A DNA stretch of 64,000 nucleotides, from assembly GCF_009712035.1 (NCBI RefSeq), contig NZ_VILB01000011.1:736838-800837 (forward strand), read 5' to 3'. The notes under the pieces were generated by a model. It had not been told where the DNA came from and did no database searches. It was given only the letters and a program-made list of their open reading frames with translations. Below, piece after piece: positions 18,252 through 29,300 of the stretch (its first letter is position 1; every line of letters begins with the position of its first letter). The position numbers were made by a program, and so were the translations under genes. Origin of the DNA: Anabaena sp. UHCC 0187 (GTDB taxonomy: Bacteria; Cyanobacteriota; Cyanobacteriia; Cyanobacteriales; Nostocaceae).

Positions 18252-20240
18252 ATGAGTATTTCCACTTCCGTGCTGAGTGATTTACTAAAGTCACTTCCCC
18301 ATCTGCGACCCCAGTTATATTTTAAGGCTTCACTAACCGCGCTCTCCCATGCCATGGAAGATCAAGTGTTGGCGGCTACCTTAGACCGTCCCCTGATCAT
18401 TGCTAGTTTCCAAAAGGAGCGATTTTATCGGCAAGAAGCCCATCGCTATCAACGACTTGCGGAAAAAAGTAATCAAATATATGTATTATCTGCACCGGAA
18501 ACGGAGTTTGCTAATAGCTCGGAATACTATGAAAAAGTCGCTTTTGAGCCTGATGACGCTTTAACTCAAGAATGGCATTTACTAGTATTAGCTGAAAATT
18601 ATGCTACTTGCTTGATATGTCGAGAAAGCCTGAGTTCTCTGTCCAGAAATAAACATATCCCAGAGATGATCCCTAGTTTGGATATGGATACAGCGCGAAG
18701 ATTTGAGGGAATTTGGACATCGGAAAAAGGGGTATGCTTAAAAGCCGCACAACTTTTATTAGATAGAATTCATGTTTATCGGCCAGATTTAGCGGGTAAA
18801 GTTGCTGAAGTGAAGCAGCGATTTAAGATTGAGGAATCAATAAATAAGTCAAGAGTGAATTCTAGTCATGAATATGTTGGTGATATTGATACAGACCCAT
18901 TTGTGCAGAGGTTGGTGACATATCTGCAAGCTAGTCAGTATAAGCTGCATAAAGCCTATCGTTCCATTACGGCTCAAGCCCGGAAAGAACGGTTGGTAAA
19001 TTCCATTAGTACAGCAATTAGGCGATCGCTTGATCCACGAGAAATTCTCCAAGTTGCGGCTCAGGAGTTAGGAGAACATTTAGAAGCCTGTCGGTGTCTG
19101 ATTTATCGCGCCCAAGCTACAGATGCGAAAGCCATCATTGAACATGAATTTTTGAACTCTCATGTCACATCTGTACTGGGGCAAAGTTGGGAGTTAGAAA
19201 ATAATCCGCTATTTCAGCAGGTACTAAAACAGCTTGAGGGGGTATGTGTAGACGATACCCTGGTAGACTATAAGGTCAAGAAATCACCAGCCTTATCGTC
19301 AATTGTGAAGCAGTTTGGTGTGCGTTCTTGGTTAATCGAACCTGTATTATATCAAGGGCGACTACTGGGAATTGTGGAGTTACATTATTGCTATTTTCCC
19401 ACTCATGAATGGCAATCTGGGGAGTTAGACTTAGTAAAAGCGATCGCCACCCAAATTGGTGCAGCCCTGATTCAAGCGGAATCTTTTGCCAATTTAGAAG
19501 AATTAAATCAGCAACTAGAAGCTTTAGACCGCACCCGGAGTAACTTAATTGCCATTACTGGCCATGAACTCCGCACCCCTCTATCCACCATTCAAGTTTG
19601 TTTAGAAAGCTTGGCTACTGAACCGGATATGCCTTGGGAATTGCAACAGGTAATGCTGAGTACAGCCCTTTCCGACTCCGAAAGAATGCGGAAACTGGTA
19701 CAAGACTTTTTAACCCTTTCTAACTTAGAAAGTGGCCGGGTAGAATGGCATCCTGAATCATTAACCATCCAAGAATGTATAGATTTATCCCTCAGTCGCT
19801 TACGGACACGTTCTAGCCAAGAAAAGATCCCTAAAATCAAAACTCAAATTTCCGCAAACTTACCCTTAGTCAGGGCTGATGGTGATTGGTTAGTGGAGGT
19901 ATTAGCCAAACTTGTCGATAATGCTTGTAAATTTACTCCCTCTTCAGGAGAGATTACTATTAAAGCCATTACCAATGGTCAGGAGATGCTAGAAGTCACC
20001 GTATCCGACACAGGGCGAGGAATTGAACCCAATCGCCTAGAAATCGTTTTTGACCGCTTTTACCAAGAAGAAGGGGCATTACGGCGAACAACCGGAGGTA
20101 CTGGATTGGGTTTAGCAATTTGCCGGCAAATTGTCAATGGCTGGGACGGAAAAATTTGGGCTGAGTCTACAGGTAAAGATCAAGGCAGTCAGTTCCATTT
20201 TACAATTCCCATTGTGCATGGCAGCCAGGAAAATAATTAA
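18252..20240 (+). CDS. Sensor histidine kinase with DICT and GAF domains
   Basis: The 662-residue cytoplasmic kinase has an N-terminal DICT-type sensory domain (about 20-180), a helical linker, a GAF domain (about 255-410) without the bilin-binding cysteine, HisKA with His438 (TGHELRTP) and HATPase_c (about 540-655, GTGLGLAI). DICT domains accompany GAF domains in cyanobacterial light- and redox-related kinases, but the signal here is unknown. No cognate regulator is adjacent. psaD begins 112 bases downstream on the same strand, and read-through is possible. Confidence 0.85.
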   Translation: MSISTSVLSDLLKSLPHLRPQLYFKASLTALSHAMEDQVLAATLDRPLIIASFQKERFYRQEAHRYQRLAEKSNQIYVLSAPETEFANSSEYYEKVAFEPDDALTQEWHLLVLAENYATCLICRESLSSLSRNKHIPEMIPSLDMDTARRFEGIWTSEKGVCLKAAQLLLDRIHVYRPDLAGKVAEVKQRFKIEESINKSRVNSSHEYVGDIDTDPFVQRLVTYLQASQYKLHKAYRSITAQARKERLVNSISTAIRRSLDPREILQVAAQELGEHLEACRCLIYRAQATDAKAIIEHEFLNSHVTSVLGQSWELENNPLFQQVLKQLEGVCVDDTLVDYKVKKSPALSSIVKQFGVRSWLIEPVLYQGRLLGIVELHYCYFPTHEWQSGELDLVKAIATQIGAALIQAESFANLEELNQQLEALDRTRSNLIAITGHELRTPLSTIQVCLESLATEPDMPWELQQVMLSTALSDSERMRKLVQDFLTLSNLESGRVEWHPESLTIQECIDLSLSRLRTRSSQEKIPKIKTQISANLPLVRADGDWLVEVLAKLVDNACKFTPSSGEITIKAITNGQEMLEVTVSDTGRGIEPNRLEIVFDRFYQEEGALRRTTGGTGLGLAICRQIVNGWDGKIWAESTGKDQGSQFHFTIPIVHGSQENN

Positions 20241-20352
20241 TTGACAACTAACAACCAACTAATTACTAAAAACTGTTACAGTCTATAACGCGATCGCAAC
20301 ATAAATCCAGTTCCAATGTTAGTATGCCCTAAAAACCTCCAAGAGACAGTTT

Positions 20353-20769
20353 ATGGCAACTTTGACTGGAAAAACCCCAATCTTTGGTGGCAGCACTGGC
20401 GGACTACTCAGCAAAGCTGATGTAGAAGAAAAGTACGCTATCACCTGGACTAGTCCCAAAGAGCAAGTGTTTGAAATGCCCACTGGTGGCGCGGCTAAAA
20501 TGGTAAAAGGCGAAAACCTACTTTACATTGCTCGCAAAGAGTACGGTATTGCTTTAGGCGCACAACTTCGCAAATTCAAAATCACCGATTACAAAGTTTA
20601 CCGCATTCTCCCCGGCGGCGAAACCACCATGATTCACCCTGCTGATGGCGTATTCCCTGAAAAGGTAAATGCTGGACGTTCTATGGTGCGTCACGTACCC
20701 CGCAGAATCGGTCAAAACCCCAATCCTGCACAAATCAAATTCAGCGGTAAAGCTACTCACGACGCTTAA
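20353..20769 (+). CDS. psaD: Photosystem I reaction centre subunit II (PsaD)
   Basis: PsaD sits on the stromal (cytoplasmic) face of photosystem I, helps dock ferredoxin and stabilises PsaC. The 138-residue length and sequence are typical: [20 protein letters not shown] at the start, [23 protein letters not shown]-like [10 protein letters not shown], and the basic C-terminal half ending FSGKATHDA. It is followed on the same strand by trpE, an order also found in other cyanobacteria. A tandem-repeat hairpin separates the two. Confidence 0.98.
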   Translation: MATLTGKTPIFGGSTGGLLSKADVEEKYAITWTSPKEQVFEMPTGGAAKMVKGENLLYIARKEYGIALGAQLRKFKITDYKVYRILPGGETTMIHPADGVFPEKVNAGRSMVRHVPRRIGQNPNPAQIKFSGKATHDA

Positions 20770-20788
20770 TCGTTAAATAGTAGTTAAT

Positions 20789-20842
20789 GGGTAATGGGTA
20801 ATGGGTAATGGGGAAAAAGGACAAACTTTGCCCCCTTACCCA
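20789..20842. repeat. GGGTAAT tandem heptamers forming one arm of a hairpin
   Basis: Three GGGTAAT units start at 20789. TGGGTAATGGGG (20802-20813) pairs, with one mismatch, with CCCCCTTACCCA (20831-20842). The hairpin could end or attenuate psaD transcription before trpE, but no strong T-run follows. Confidence 0.6.
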
Positions 20843-20890
20843 TGACAAAAAACTTGTTCTTAATTTTTAAGTGTTAATTTTTAATTATTT

Positions 20891-22402
20891 ATGATTTTCC
20901 CCGATTTCAACCAGTTTCAAAAGCTTGCTGTTCAAGGTAATTTTGTGCCAGTGTATCAGGAATGGATAGCCGACCTGGATACACCTGTATCTGCTTGGTA
21001 TAAAGTTTGTGCAGATCAACCTTATAGCTTTTTGCTGGAATCGGTGGAAGGCGGAGAAAAGTTAGGACGTTATAGTTTATTGGGTTGTGATCCTTTGTGG
21101 ATTTTGGAAGCCAGGGGGGATAAAACTACCCAAACCCATCGAGATGGTGATCAACAAGTTTTTACAGGTGATCCGTTTACAGTTTTATCTGAATGTTTAG
21201 CACCTTATCACCCAGTAAAATTACCAGAATTACCTTCAGGAATTGGCGGTTTATTCGGGTTTTGGGGCTATGAATTAATTAATTGGATTGAGCCGCGTGT
21301 ACCAATTCATCCTCAAGATGAGCGAAATATCCCTGATGGGTTATGGATGCAGGTAGACCAATTATTAGTTTTTGACCAGGTAAAACGGAAAATTTGGGCG
21401 ATCGCCTACGCAGATTTACGGGATACAGCCGGGTTAGAGGTAGCATATCAAAAGGCGAGCGATCGCATTCAGGAAATGGTCAGGAAGCTATCTTTACCCC
21501 TAGCACCAGAAAACACCAAATTAGCTTGGAAAGCCCCCGGAAACAAGCCTAAAGCGGGAATAGAGGACTATATCAGCAACTTTACCCGCCCAGAATTTTG
21601 CGCCAGTGTGGAAAAAGCTAAAGCACATATCAAAGCTGGTGACATTTTCCAAGTTGTCATTTCTCAACGCTTATCCACAGAATATACAGGTAATCCCTTC
21701 GCCCTGTATCGTTCTTTGCGGCAAATCAATCCTTCGCCTTACATGGCTTATTTTAACTTCCAAGACTGGCAAATTATCGGTTCTAGTCCCGAAGTCATGG
21801 TCAAAGCTGAATGCAATGATGAAGGGGAAATTATCGCTACAGTCCGTCCCATTGCGGGAACTCGACCCAGAGGAAAAACTACAAAGGAAGATGCAGCTTT
21901 AGCCGCTGATTTACTCCAAGACCCCAAGGAAATCGCCGAACACGTCATGTTAGTAGATTTAGGACGCAATGATTTGGGGCGGGTGTGCAGTAGCGGTAGT
22001 GTGAAGGTTGATGAATTAATGATTGTTGAACGCTACTCTCATGTAATGCACATTGTGAGTAATGTGGTGGGTAAGTTAGCACCTGGTAAAACTGCATGGG
22101 ATTTACTTAAAGCGTGCTTTCCTGCGGGGACTGTCAGCGGTGCGCCTAAAATCAGGGCGATGGAAATAATTAATGAAATAGAACCAAGTCGCCGGGGTGT
22201 ATATTCTGGTGTGTATGGATATTATGATTTTGAAGGACAATTGAATAGTGCGATCGCCATCAGAACTATGGTATTACATAATCAGACGGTTACTGTCCAA
22301 GCTGGTGCAGGTTTGGTGGCTGATTCTGACCCGGAAAAGGAATATGAGGAAACTCTGAATAAGGCTAGAGGTTTGTTGGAAGCTATTCGTTGTTTAAGAT
22401 GA
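20891..22402 (+). CDS. trpE: Anthranilate synthase component I
   Basis: TrpE converts chorismate and ammonia or glutamine nitrogen to anthranilate, the first step of tryptophan synthesis, with TrpG as partner. The 503-residue length is normal. The N-terminal feedback site motif LLES (in SFLLESVEGGEKLGRYSLLG) is present. The chorismate-binding half contains GDIFQVVISQRL, PSPYMAYFNF, RPIAGTRPRG, ELMIVERYSHVMHIVSNV and PAGTVSGAPKIRAMEII. No trpG is adjacent. The gene marks the left border of the AT-rich two-gene cassette. Confidence 0.97.
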   Translation: MIFPDFNQFQKLAVQGNFVPVYQEWIADLDTPVSAWYKVCADQPYSFLLESVEGGEKLGRYSLLGCDPLWILEARGDKTTQTHRDGDQQVFTGDPFTVLSECLAPYHPVKLPELPSGIGGLFGFWGYELINWIEPRVPIHPQDERNIPDGLWMQVDQLLVFDQVKRKIWAIAYADLRDTAGLEVAYQKASDRIQEMVRKLSLPLAPENTKLAWKAPGNKPKAGIEDYISNFTRPEFCASVEKAKAHIKAGDIFQVVISQRLSTEYTGNPFALYRSLRQINPSPYMAYFNFQDWQIIGSSPEVMVKAECNDEGEIIATVRPIAGTRPRGKTTKEDAALAADLLQDPKEIAEHVMLVDLGRNDLGRVCSSGSVKVDELMIVERYSHVMHIVSNVVGKLAPGKTAWDLLKACFPAGTVSGAPKIRAMEIINEIEPSRRGVYSGVYGYYDFEGQLNSAIAIRTMVLHNQTVTVQAGAGLVADSDPEKEYEETLNKARGLLEAIRCLR

Positions 22403-22412
22403 GTTTCGCGCA

Positions 22413-22427
22413 ATCTCTCTTAGAGAT
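22413..22427. repeat. Small palindrome within a dispersed intergenic repeat
   Basis: ATCTCT-CTT-AGAGAT forms a short hairpin just after trpE. It belongs to a GCGCAA...CAAAGACGCAAAG-type sequence of the sort scattered through Nostocales genomes. It lies at the left edge of the accessory cassette. No gene is seen between 22403 and 22649. Confidence 0.4.
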
Positions 22428-22649
22428 CCCGAAGGGTAGGCGCAAAGGAGCAAAGACGCAAAGTTTAAGAGTTTGATAGTTTGCGTGGTGTAGCCATTTT
22501 TTCTCTCTCGTAGAGGAATTAATGGTTTGCTTAATATCGCTTATGCAATAGAGATAGTTCTTCCTCGTCAATTATAACTATACCGGATTTTTCGGTGTCT
22601 GTCAATAGGTTTAACTCTTAAAATGCGAAAATATTTTTTTTAACTAAGT

Positions 22650-25600
22650 TTATATGGAAAGAATTAAATTTAATACGTTTAATTCATGAGAGTTTAATAG
22701 GTACTTTTCTGTAAAAACTTTGTTTCTGATTTCTTCTAAGCTATAACTCCTAAATACCACAAAGGGGAATTCTTGATAATTATGACCTATTGGTAAAACG
22801 TTACCGACAGGATATAATGACCGAATGTAAGTGGATAAAATATCTTTAAACCGTTGATCTTCTGGTTCTTCAATGTCACTTTCAAAGTATTCTTTCATCA
22901 CTTTACCACTAATAAACGCAAATAATGGTAAAGCGTAATATTGATCATTGTGTTGACTTTTCTGGATAAAGTTCTGGGTTTTTGGTGGTGCGTTTCTAAG
23001 TCTTTCAACTAATTCTATCGCATTTTTAACTGCATAAGTGAGGCTTTCTGGATAAATTTTGCTTCTACTAATGGTTTTGAGATTCTCCCATAATTCTTTA
23101 TTTGCATATTTTTCAATATTTAATAATCGCATTTGATAAAATTCTTCAATATTTTTACTGGGTATTATTAATAAACCACCGCTAATATAACCTAATTCTA
23201 GTGGTTTAAAATCGAGTAATTTATCGAAGGTTTTCGCAACTTCTAAAAATTTGTTATTGAAATTTTCCCTCAGAGATAAATAACTTTCTTCTGTAGTTTT
23301 TTGTACCACAAAATCACCATCTCCCATGATTTTTTCTAAATTAATATAAGCGTGTTTTAGTGATTGATGACTTTTGTGGATATTATATTCTTTTTTGAGT
23401 TGGTTAATCAGGTTTGCGATTTGACTAGAAAAGGTTTCTCCCGCAGCTAAAACAGATTTTCCTCCAATGGGAATTAACAGATATTTTTTCCTCCCAATTA
23501 TTCCATAACCTTGAATTCTCGTCATAATTGATGCTTTGAGAATTAGGAGGATATTTAATAAACTCAAAACACTTTCTTGTACAGAGAGTTGAGAGTCATC
23601 TTGATAATAAATTGAACGTTCAGCTAAATAGAAAGTTAGATATTTATCTTGACTATCTATGATATCATTTCCCCTTCCTCTATAAATTACTTGAATTATT
23701 TCCATGAGGTTTTTTTCAATTTCAAACTTGGGTATTTCTACCAAGATGTGTTTGGCTTTAGGGAAAGATAAACCGCGACTTCCTGAAGCAGTCATAAAAA
23801 TGACTTTGACAATTTCTTGATATTTTTTGATTTCTTGTTTTTCTTGTTCAGATATATTTGCGTGTATTTCTAAGTAATGGATATTTTTGGTAAAGTTGTC
23901 TTTCCCTAATTTTAGTTGAATTTTATCAATGAGTTCTGCTAATTTGGGTTTATTTTGGATATAAACTATCAATTGTTCAACTTCGGATTTTTGAAAGAGA
24001 TTTTCAATATCTTTGAGAATTTGTTCTTGGACTTTTTTTTCTAAATTAGATTTATCTCTAATTTTTGCTTTATCAGTAAATTTACAAGATTCAATAATAA
24101 TTTGATAATTGATAGTTAAACTTTTAGCTGGGTAGGTATTAGTATTAATGATAATAGCGGGTAAATTGTTAAATGTGAAAGGTTCTACTGACAAAGGTTG
24201 GATATTTGCTTCTGCTTGACGAAAAAAGACTTTATTCGGTTCGGGGGTAGTATCTTCTAAATGTTGACGGATGACATTTTTATCAACTATAGAAGCATCA
24301 GCAACAATGATTTTAGTGTTAAAACCATTTTCAGGTTTTGTTAACTCGTAACGCTTAACGATTTTTTGAATTCCATCTAAAAATTCTACTCCTCCTTCAT
24401 CTCCAGTAATTTCATCTATCATAATAAATAGATGTTTAATGCGACGAGAAATATTTTGCATTTTTGCTGGAAAAACTTTACTTTCTCTTTCATTATATGC
24501 GTCACGAAAGATTTTAGTGAGATGTTTTAAAGTATCCCCATAGTCTGTTTTTTTCAATGACTGTGTGGAAGCGGTAGCAATAATCTGGTTATATTTTTCA
24601 CAGCTAATCAGATTATATAAACCTTCACAAATACTATTTAATACTCCTTTGGTTTTTTGTCCAATATCTTGAAATGTATCTTCGGTAATATGTTCAAGTC
24701 TGTCTTTACGTCTGGCTTTTCTTTCCACATTTTCACTATTAAGAAAGTGAACTCCTCCTAAATTAAAATCATCTTTATGTTGGTTTGAGGTATATGCGAC
24801 GGAACATTTACCAAAATTATCTTGAATTAAATTACTGTGAGTATTGATAGCGAAAATTCTGTCATCAATTAATTTCCCATTTTCCTGATCTTTGAATTTT
24901 TCAATGATGTCAAGATTGACTTGTTTGCGGGGACTGACATAAAATAAAAGAAAACCATCATCTTTATATTCTTTGAAAAAATCTACAATAGCGGTAGTTT
25001 TTCCAATTCCCGGATTTCCAGTTAGGAAGATATAGGTATTTTCGGAAAGGAGATATTTTTTAATTAGTTGATTATGCGCTTGTCGGAAGTTGGGATTTCC
25101 GGTTAAATTTAAAGTAGATATTAACTCTGGAGGTACTATAGCGACGGAGTTATAAAAATCAGTAATTTGTTCTGTGTAAGCTGGTAAGATATTGATGGTA
25201 TTGGGAGTAATTTCTAGAAGTGAGTTAACAAGTTCCTTTCCTTGATTAAAGCTAGTAAAAGCAGCACGTTTAATTCTATCGAGAACTTTTTTACGGGCGC
25301 TGGTAATTTCTTCAGAACTGCTATCATATTTATAGATTTGATAACAGGTTTGGAAAATATCGAGATTTTCTGCTTGAATGGAAATAGTATTGAATGAGCG
25401 ATCGCTATATCCAACTGCATTACATACCAACTGTGATATATTGGGGATAATTGCGGTTTTTTCGAGAAACTGACAAAAGCTATAAATATAACCAGCAGCT
25501 TGAATTAATTTCGCGCTTTCCTTATCTTTAGATTTAAAAGCTGTAAAATATTCCTTTAAACTGGGAGAAAAATCTAAACCCAAAGATTCGGTATCAATTC

Positions 25601-26255
25601 GCAAACTAGAAAACACACTTTTAGAACGAATATAATTAACATCTCGCATTAATAACCGGCGAATAATTTCCACATAATCAATATTTTCCATATCTTCATC
25701 AGTGTGGATAGAAAATACCGATAAATCAAGACATAAAACCCGATATTTACGTCGGTATTTGAGCAAAATCAAAGTATCTGCGTTGAGAAAATCTCCTTTA
25801 CTTTTATATATGTCAATATGATCAGAAACATTTTCTAAATTTTGAAGCTGGGAAAGAACATCTTTGAACCATTGTTTATGATTAACTTCATGAGTACCGA
25901 TGCTGTTATCTCCATTGAAACAACATTGATAATATATAATTTCTAAATGTCGGAAATTTTCCTTTTGATCACATCCAATAGATTTGAGATATTCCTGAAA
26001 GAAATTTAAACCACATAAAAAACCTTTTTGAACAAAAAATTGACACCAAGTATCAGCTATCTCTCTTTCTAATTTGCTGACAACTTTCCTAACTATGGTT
26101 TTTCTGATTTCCGAAAATTTGAGATTTTCAAGTTCATCATGATATAAGTTACCAAAATTATTTTTGATTTGGTTTTTGTGAAGATAAGATAAGACTCCAA
26201 TATTAAATCCTACCTCAAATAATCTTCCTAAATCATCCGCTATTTTTGCTGACAT
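22650..26255 (-). CDS. Large DinG/SF2-like helicase with unusual N-terminal region
   Basis: The 1201-residue protein has no recognisable name. A helicase/ATPase core is clear: Walker A GNPGIGKTT at 413-421, motif Ia-like SPRKQVN, Walker B MIDEIT with Asp614-Glu615, motif V-like TASGSRGLSFP at 822-832 and an arginine-finger motif QVIYRGRG at 855-862. The GSRGLSFP...ILVEIPKF segment resembles DinG/XPD-type helicases; no iron-sulfur cysteine cluster is evident. The N-terminal 400 residues include NADTLILL...RVLCLDLS (Asp160, Asp177, Ser179), which could be a PD-(D/E)XK fold lacking its lysine. The gene is very AT-rich. A neighbour on the same strand, 70 bases upstream, encodes a 1004-residue protein, and the two form a likely operon. 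A role in defence or DNA processing is inference. Confidence 0.75.
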   Translation of the reverse strand: MSAKIADDLGRLFEVGFNIGVLSYLHKNQIKNNFGNLYHDELENLKFSEIRKTIVRKVVSKLEREIADTWCQFFVQKGFLCGLNFFQEYLKSIGCDQKENFRHLEIIYYQCCFNGDNSIGTHEVNHKQWFKDVLSQLQNLENVSDHIDIYKSKGDFLNADTLILLKYRRKYRVLCLDLSVFSIHTDEDMENIDYVEIIRRLLMRDVNYIRSKSVFSSLRIDTESLGLDFSPSLKEYFTAFKSKDKESAKLIQAAGYIYSFCQFLEKTAIIPNISQLVCNAVGYSDRSFNTISIQAENLDIFQTCYQIYKYDSSSEEITSARKKVLDRIKRAAFTSFNQGKELVNSLLEITPNTINILPAYTEQITDFYNSVAIVPPELISTLNLTGNPNFRQAHNQLIKKYLLSENTYIFLTGNPGIGKTTAIVDFFKEYKDDGFLLFYVSPRKQVNLDIIEKFKDQENGKLIDDRIFAINTHSNLIQDNFGKCSVAYTSNQHKDDFNLGGVHFLNSENVERKARRKDRLEHITEDTFQDIGQKTKGVLNSICEGLYNLISCEKYNQIIATASTQSLKKTDYGDTLKHLTKIFRDAYNERESKVFPAKMQNISRRIKHLFIMIDEITGDEGGVEFLDGIQKIVKRYELTKPENGFNTKIIVADASIVDKNVIRQHLEDTTPEPNKVFFRQAEANIQPLSVEPFTFNNLPAIIINTNTYPAKSLTINYQIIIESCKFTDKAKIRDKSNLEKKVQEQILKDIENLFQKSEVEQLIVYIQNKPKLAELIDKIQLKLGKDNFTKNIHYLEIHANISEQEKQEIKKYQEIVKVIFMTASGSRGLSFPKAKHILVEIPKFEIEKNLMEIIQVIYRGRGNDIIDSQDKYLTFYLAERSIYYQDDSQLSVQESVLSLLNILLILKASIMTRIQGYGIIGRKKYLLIPIGGKSVLAAGETFSSQIANLINQLKKEYNIHKSHQSLKHAYINLEKIMGDGDFVVQKTTEESYLSLRENFNNKFLEVAKTFDKLLDFKPLELGYISGGLLIIPSKNIEEFYQMRLLNIEKYANKELWENLKTISRSKIYPESLTYAVKNAIELVERLRNAPPKTQNFIQKSQHNDQYYALPLFAFISGKVMKEYFESDIEEPEDQRFKDILSTYIRSLYPVGNVLPIGHNYQEFPFVVFRSYSLEEIRNKVFTEKYLLNSHELNVLNLILSI

Positions 26256-26266
26256 CTTTTTTCCCT

Positions 26267-26322
26267 GTAGTCAGGACTTTAGTCCTGATTTTAATAAGTT
26301 TGAGGACTGAAGTCCTCACTAC
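26267..26322. repeat. Double-hairpin inverted repeat between the two cassette genes
   Basis: TCAGGACT-TT-AGTCCTGA (26271-26288) and TGAGGACT-GA-AGTCCTCA (26301-26318) are two perfect small palindromes. The whole block, from GTAG at 26267 to CTAC at 26322, is itself an inverted repeat with 19 of 22 matches per arm. This is a dispersed cyanobacterial repeat type. Its position inside a probable operon may affect mRNA stability. Confidence 0.8.
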
Positions 26323-26325
26323 GGA

Positions 26326-29300
26326 CTATTCTGGTTTTGCGAGTATTTCTTTGATATAAGTTAAAAATGCTAAGGAGTTAAAATCAGCTTTGACTCTGCT
26401 ATGTTTGAATAACGCAAGTTGACTAACTGATTCATCTCCAATTAGATTTTGATATGGATCTAATTTAAGTTGAATGTCTCTCGATTTTTCATAGCGAGAA
26501 AAATGAAATAAGGTTAAACATTGAAGAATTTCATTTTTTAAATCACTTTGATTAGAAATTAGTCCTTTTCTGATATCTTCGTCATCTAAAATACCATCGT
26601 AAATGTTTAATAGTGTTGCGTAAGACATGACTCCGTTATAATTATTCTCTTTGGAAAGTGCGATTCCATTAAATAAGTTGAAAAAGACTACAGATTGTTT
26701 ATTAGGATCTTCCGCTAATTCAGTCAGTTCAATGGTATCTTGAATATATAATGATGTTGATGTAAATGATGTGAGTTTAACTGCGTAGTATTTCTCAAAG
26801 AACATGGGATAAATTTTGATGTCATGTCTTTCTTTTTTCAATGCGGTAATTACGCTTTTCGACATAAAAAATAGTTCATCATCTTTTGCTGTTTGGGTAA
26901 TATGTAATGTGCTGCTGTAGGGAACTTTTGCTATATAAATAAAGTGTCTATATCCTTGCTTGTATAATTTGTCTACGTTATCAACTACCACTGTGGGGTA
27001 TTCAAACATCTCCTCATGATCATTATAGTTTTCTGAGAAAGTTTTAAAAAGCTGAAATCTCACACTTTGCGATTCTATCTGTAAAGTCACAATTTCCCCC
27101 ATGAGGTTAGATTTTTTGACTTTTGTTCCCCATTTGCTATCACTTTCTCGACTGGAAACTACGATAATTGCAAGTTTATCAAGTTCCTGAAATTTAAATT
27201 TATCAGGTTTTAGTAACTTGAATTTTTTGGGAACAACTGAATATAAGGAACTGAGAACATTAGGAATTTTAAATTTAGCTTTTTTTGCAAAGTCGCTAAT
27301 AACTATTCCCTGTTCATTACTACGATATCCGTCATTAAATAAGTGAGATAATACCGCAGTTAGCGAAACTATAAACTTTTCTATTGGTGCGTTATCGGTT
27401 TTCTCTTTCAGATGTACTCTCAAAATAGGAATAAATAATTTTGTCTGTTTCTCGAATAAGACGTACAAACAAATATACGCAAGTAAGCTATAGGTAATTT
27501 TGTAAATCAGTTCTTGATGTGTTTCTAGTTTTTGAGTTTCTAACCGATAGGGAAAAATTATCAAGTTACGATTTTGTAAATTTGTGCTATAAAATTCACT
27601 GCATTTTTTATCTTCCATTGGTAAAAATACCACGGGTAAAACTCCAATACCATTGGGAATATCATATTCCATGCTAAAGGTTTCTTTATCTTCAGTCTCT
27701 AAAAAATGAATTTCGCTGATTTTCATATTTGCTTTGAGACTGACAAGGTAGTTTGTCTGTGCGTTTGCGTTTCCCAAATTGATATATTTTAAACAATCTT
27801 TGAAATTTTCTCGCAAAACTGATTTAAATAATGTGTCTCTATCGTTAATAGTATTCATATCGGTTTCTAAAATACTATTCTTGACGGAGATATGTAGAGG
27901 ATATTCTCTACTAGGAAATGGTGTTTCTCTTTTAATGAGGTTTGTTAAAACTTTTTTAAGTACATCTATTTTTTGTTGAACATTATATAATGTAAAACCT
28001 TTTAATAAATTTCTAAATAATTTTTTCTTAGCTTCATCATCATTACCTTTCAATATTGGTAATACGCTTTCTTTGAATTTATGAATAGGTTCATATCCTA
28101 ACTCATCTTGAATATTGTAATTTTCTGCTTGAGGATTTTGATTAGATGCGAATAGAAAATAATACAAAAATGCGAGTTTAAGAACTTTATTCACAAAGGT
28201 AAATTTTCTTGATTCATCTGCAATTTCTGTTTGATGTTCTTTGCTATCTGGATTCAACAGATTGAGATTATAATCAAAAACACTTTTACCTCCATCATTT
28301 TGCACTTTTCCATCAAACTTTAACTTTAAACCAAATATAAATTCTATTTTTTCTCGATTTTGATCTTCTGTTTCTCCTAAATAACCTTCAATGATGGGAA
28401 TAATCGGTAACATATCATAAGCTTCACTGCGAGAAAACATGGTTTGGTAATTAACTTGTATTCCCCCATAATTAACTATATATTCACCATCTGCTTGATT
28501 GGTATCATTGATATAATCATCTAATATTTTCAATCTTCTGATTAAATCTTCTAAATATATCTTACCTTTAGAGTTATCATCACTGGCTTTTTCATCAATG
28601 TTTTCTGAGAGAAATTCTAAATATTTAATTTTTGCGAGTTTTTTCAGTTTCCCTAATGTTTCTTGGTTAACTAGGTTTTGTAACCGATAAATATCAGAGT
28701 TGGGATTTTCTGTTAAATTATCTAAAATATCTTCTAAATCTTCTATATCTCTAGAGTTAGTAAATTTTGTATCAATAAAATTATTAATTCCTGTTAATAA
28801 TACAGCAGGAAAATCACGGGGTTTCTCTACGGAGATTTTAACTTTATGGGCTTTTAGTAGTTGTTTTTGTTTGCTATCGCTTTTTTTAACAGTTAACCGT
28901 TGCTTTTGTAGTTTTTGATATTCTGGAAAGTTATAACTAAAGTCTAATTTAGATGGTTGGTTGGAAATTTTTAATGTCTGTAAATCGGTAATTAGTTGTT
29001 GAATAAATTGAAATCTATCTATTGATTGATTTTGAGAAATAGCCGCTGTTAAATATCCCTGAATACAAGCACTAATTTCTTTAATTTGTTTAACAAATGT
29101 CTCTTGAGAACCGGAACTAAAATTTAGAGTAGCAGCACGTACTGATCTCTCATTTCCTAAAGGATTATATGGTTGTAAATTAATAACTTCATTAACTACT
29201 TGATTAACATTAACCAATACCCGTTGATTGTCTTTAGAGATGGTAAATAGTTGCTTTTGCTTTAAGACTTGTAAGACTTTATTTAATAAATCAGTATAAT

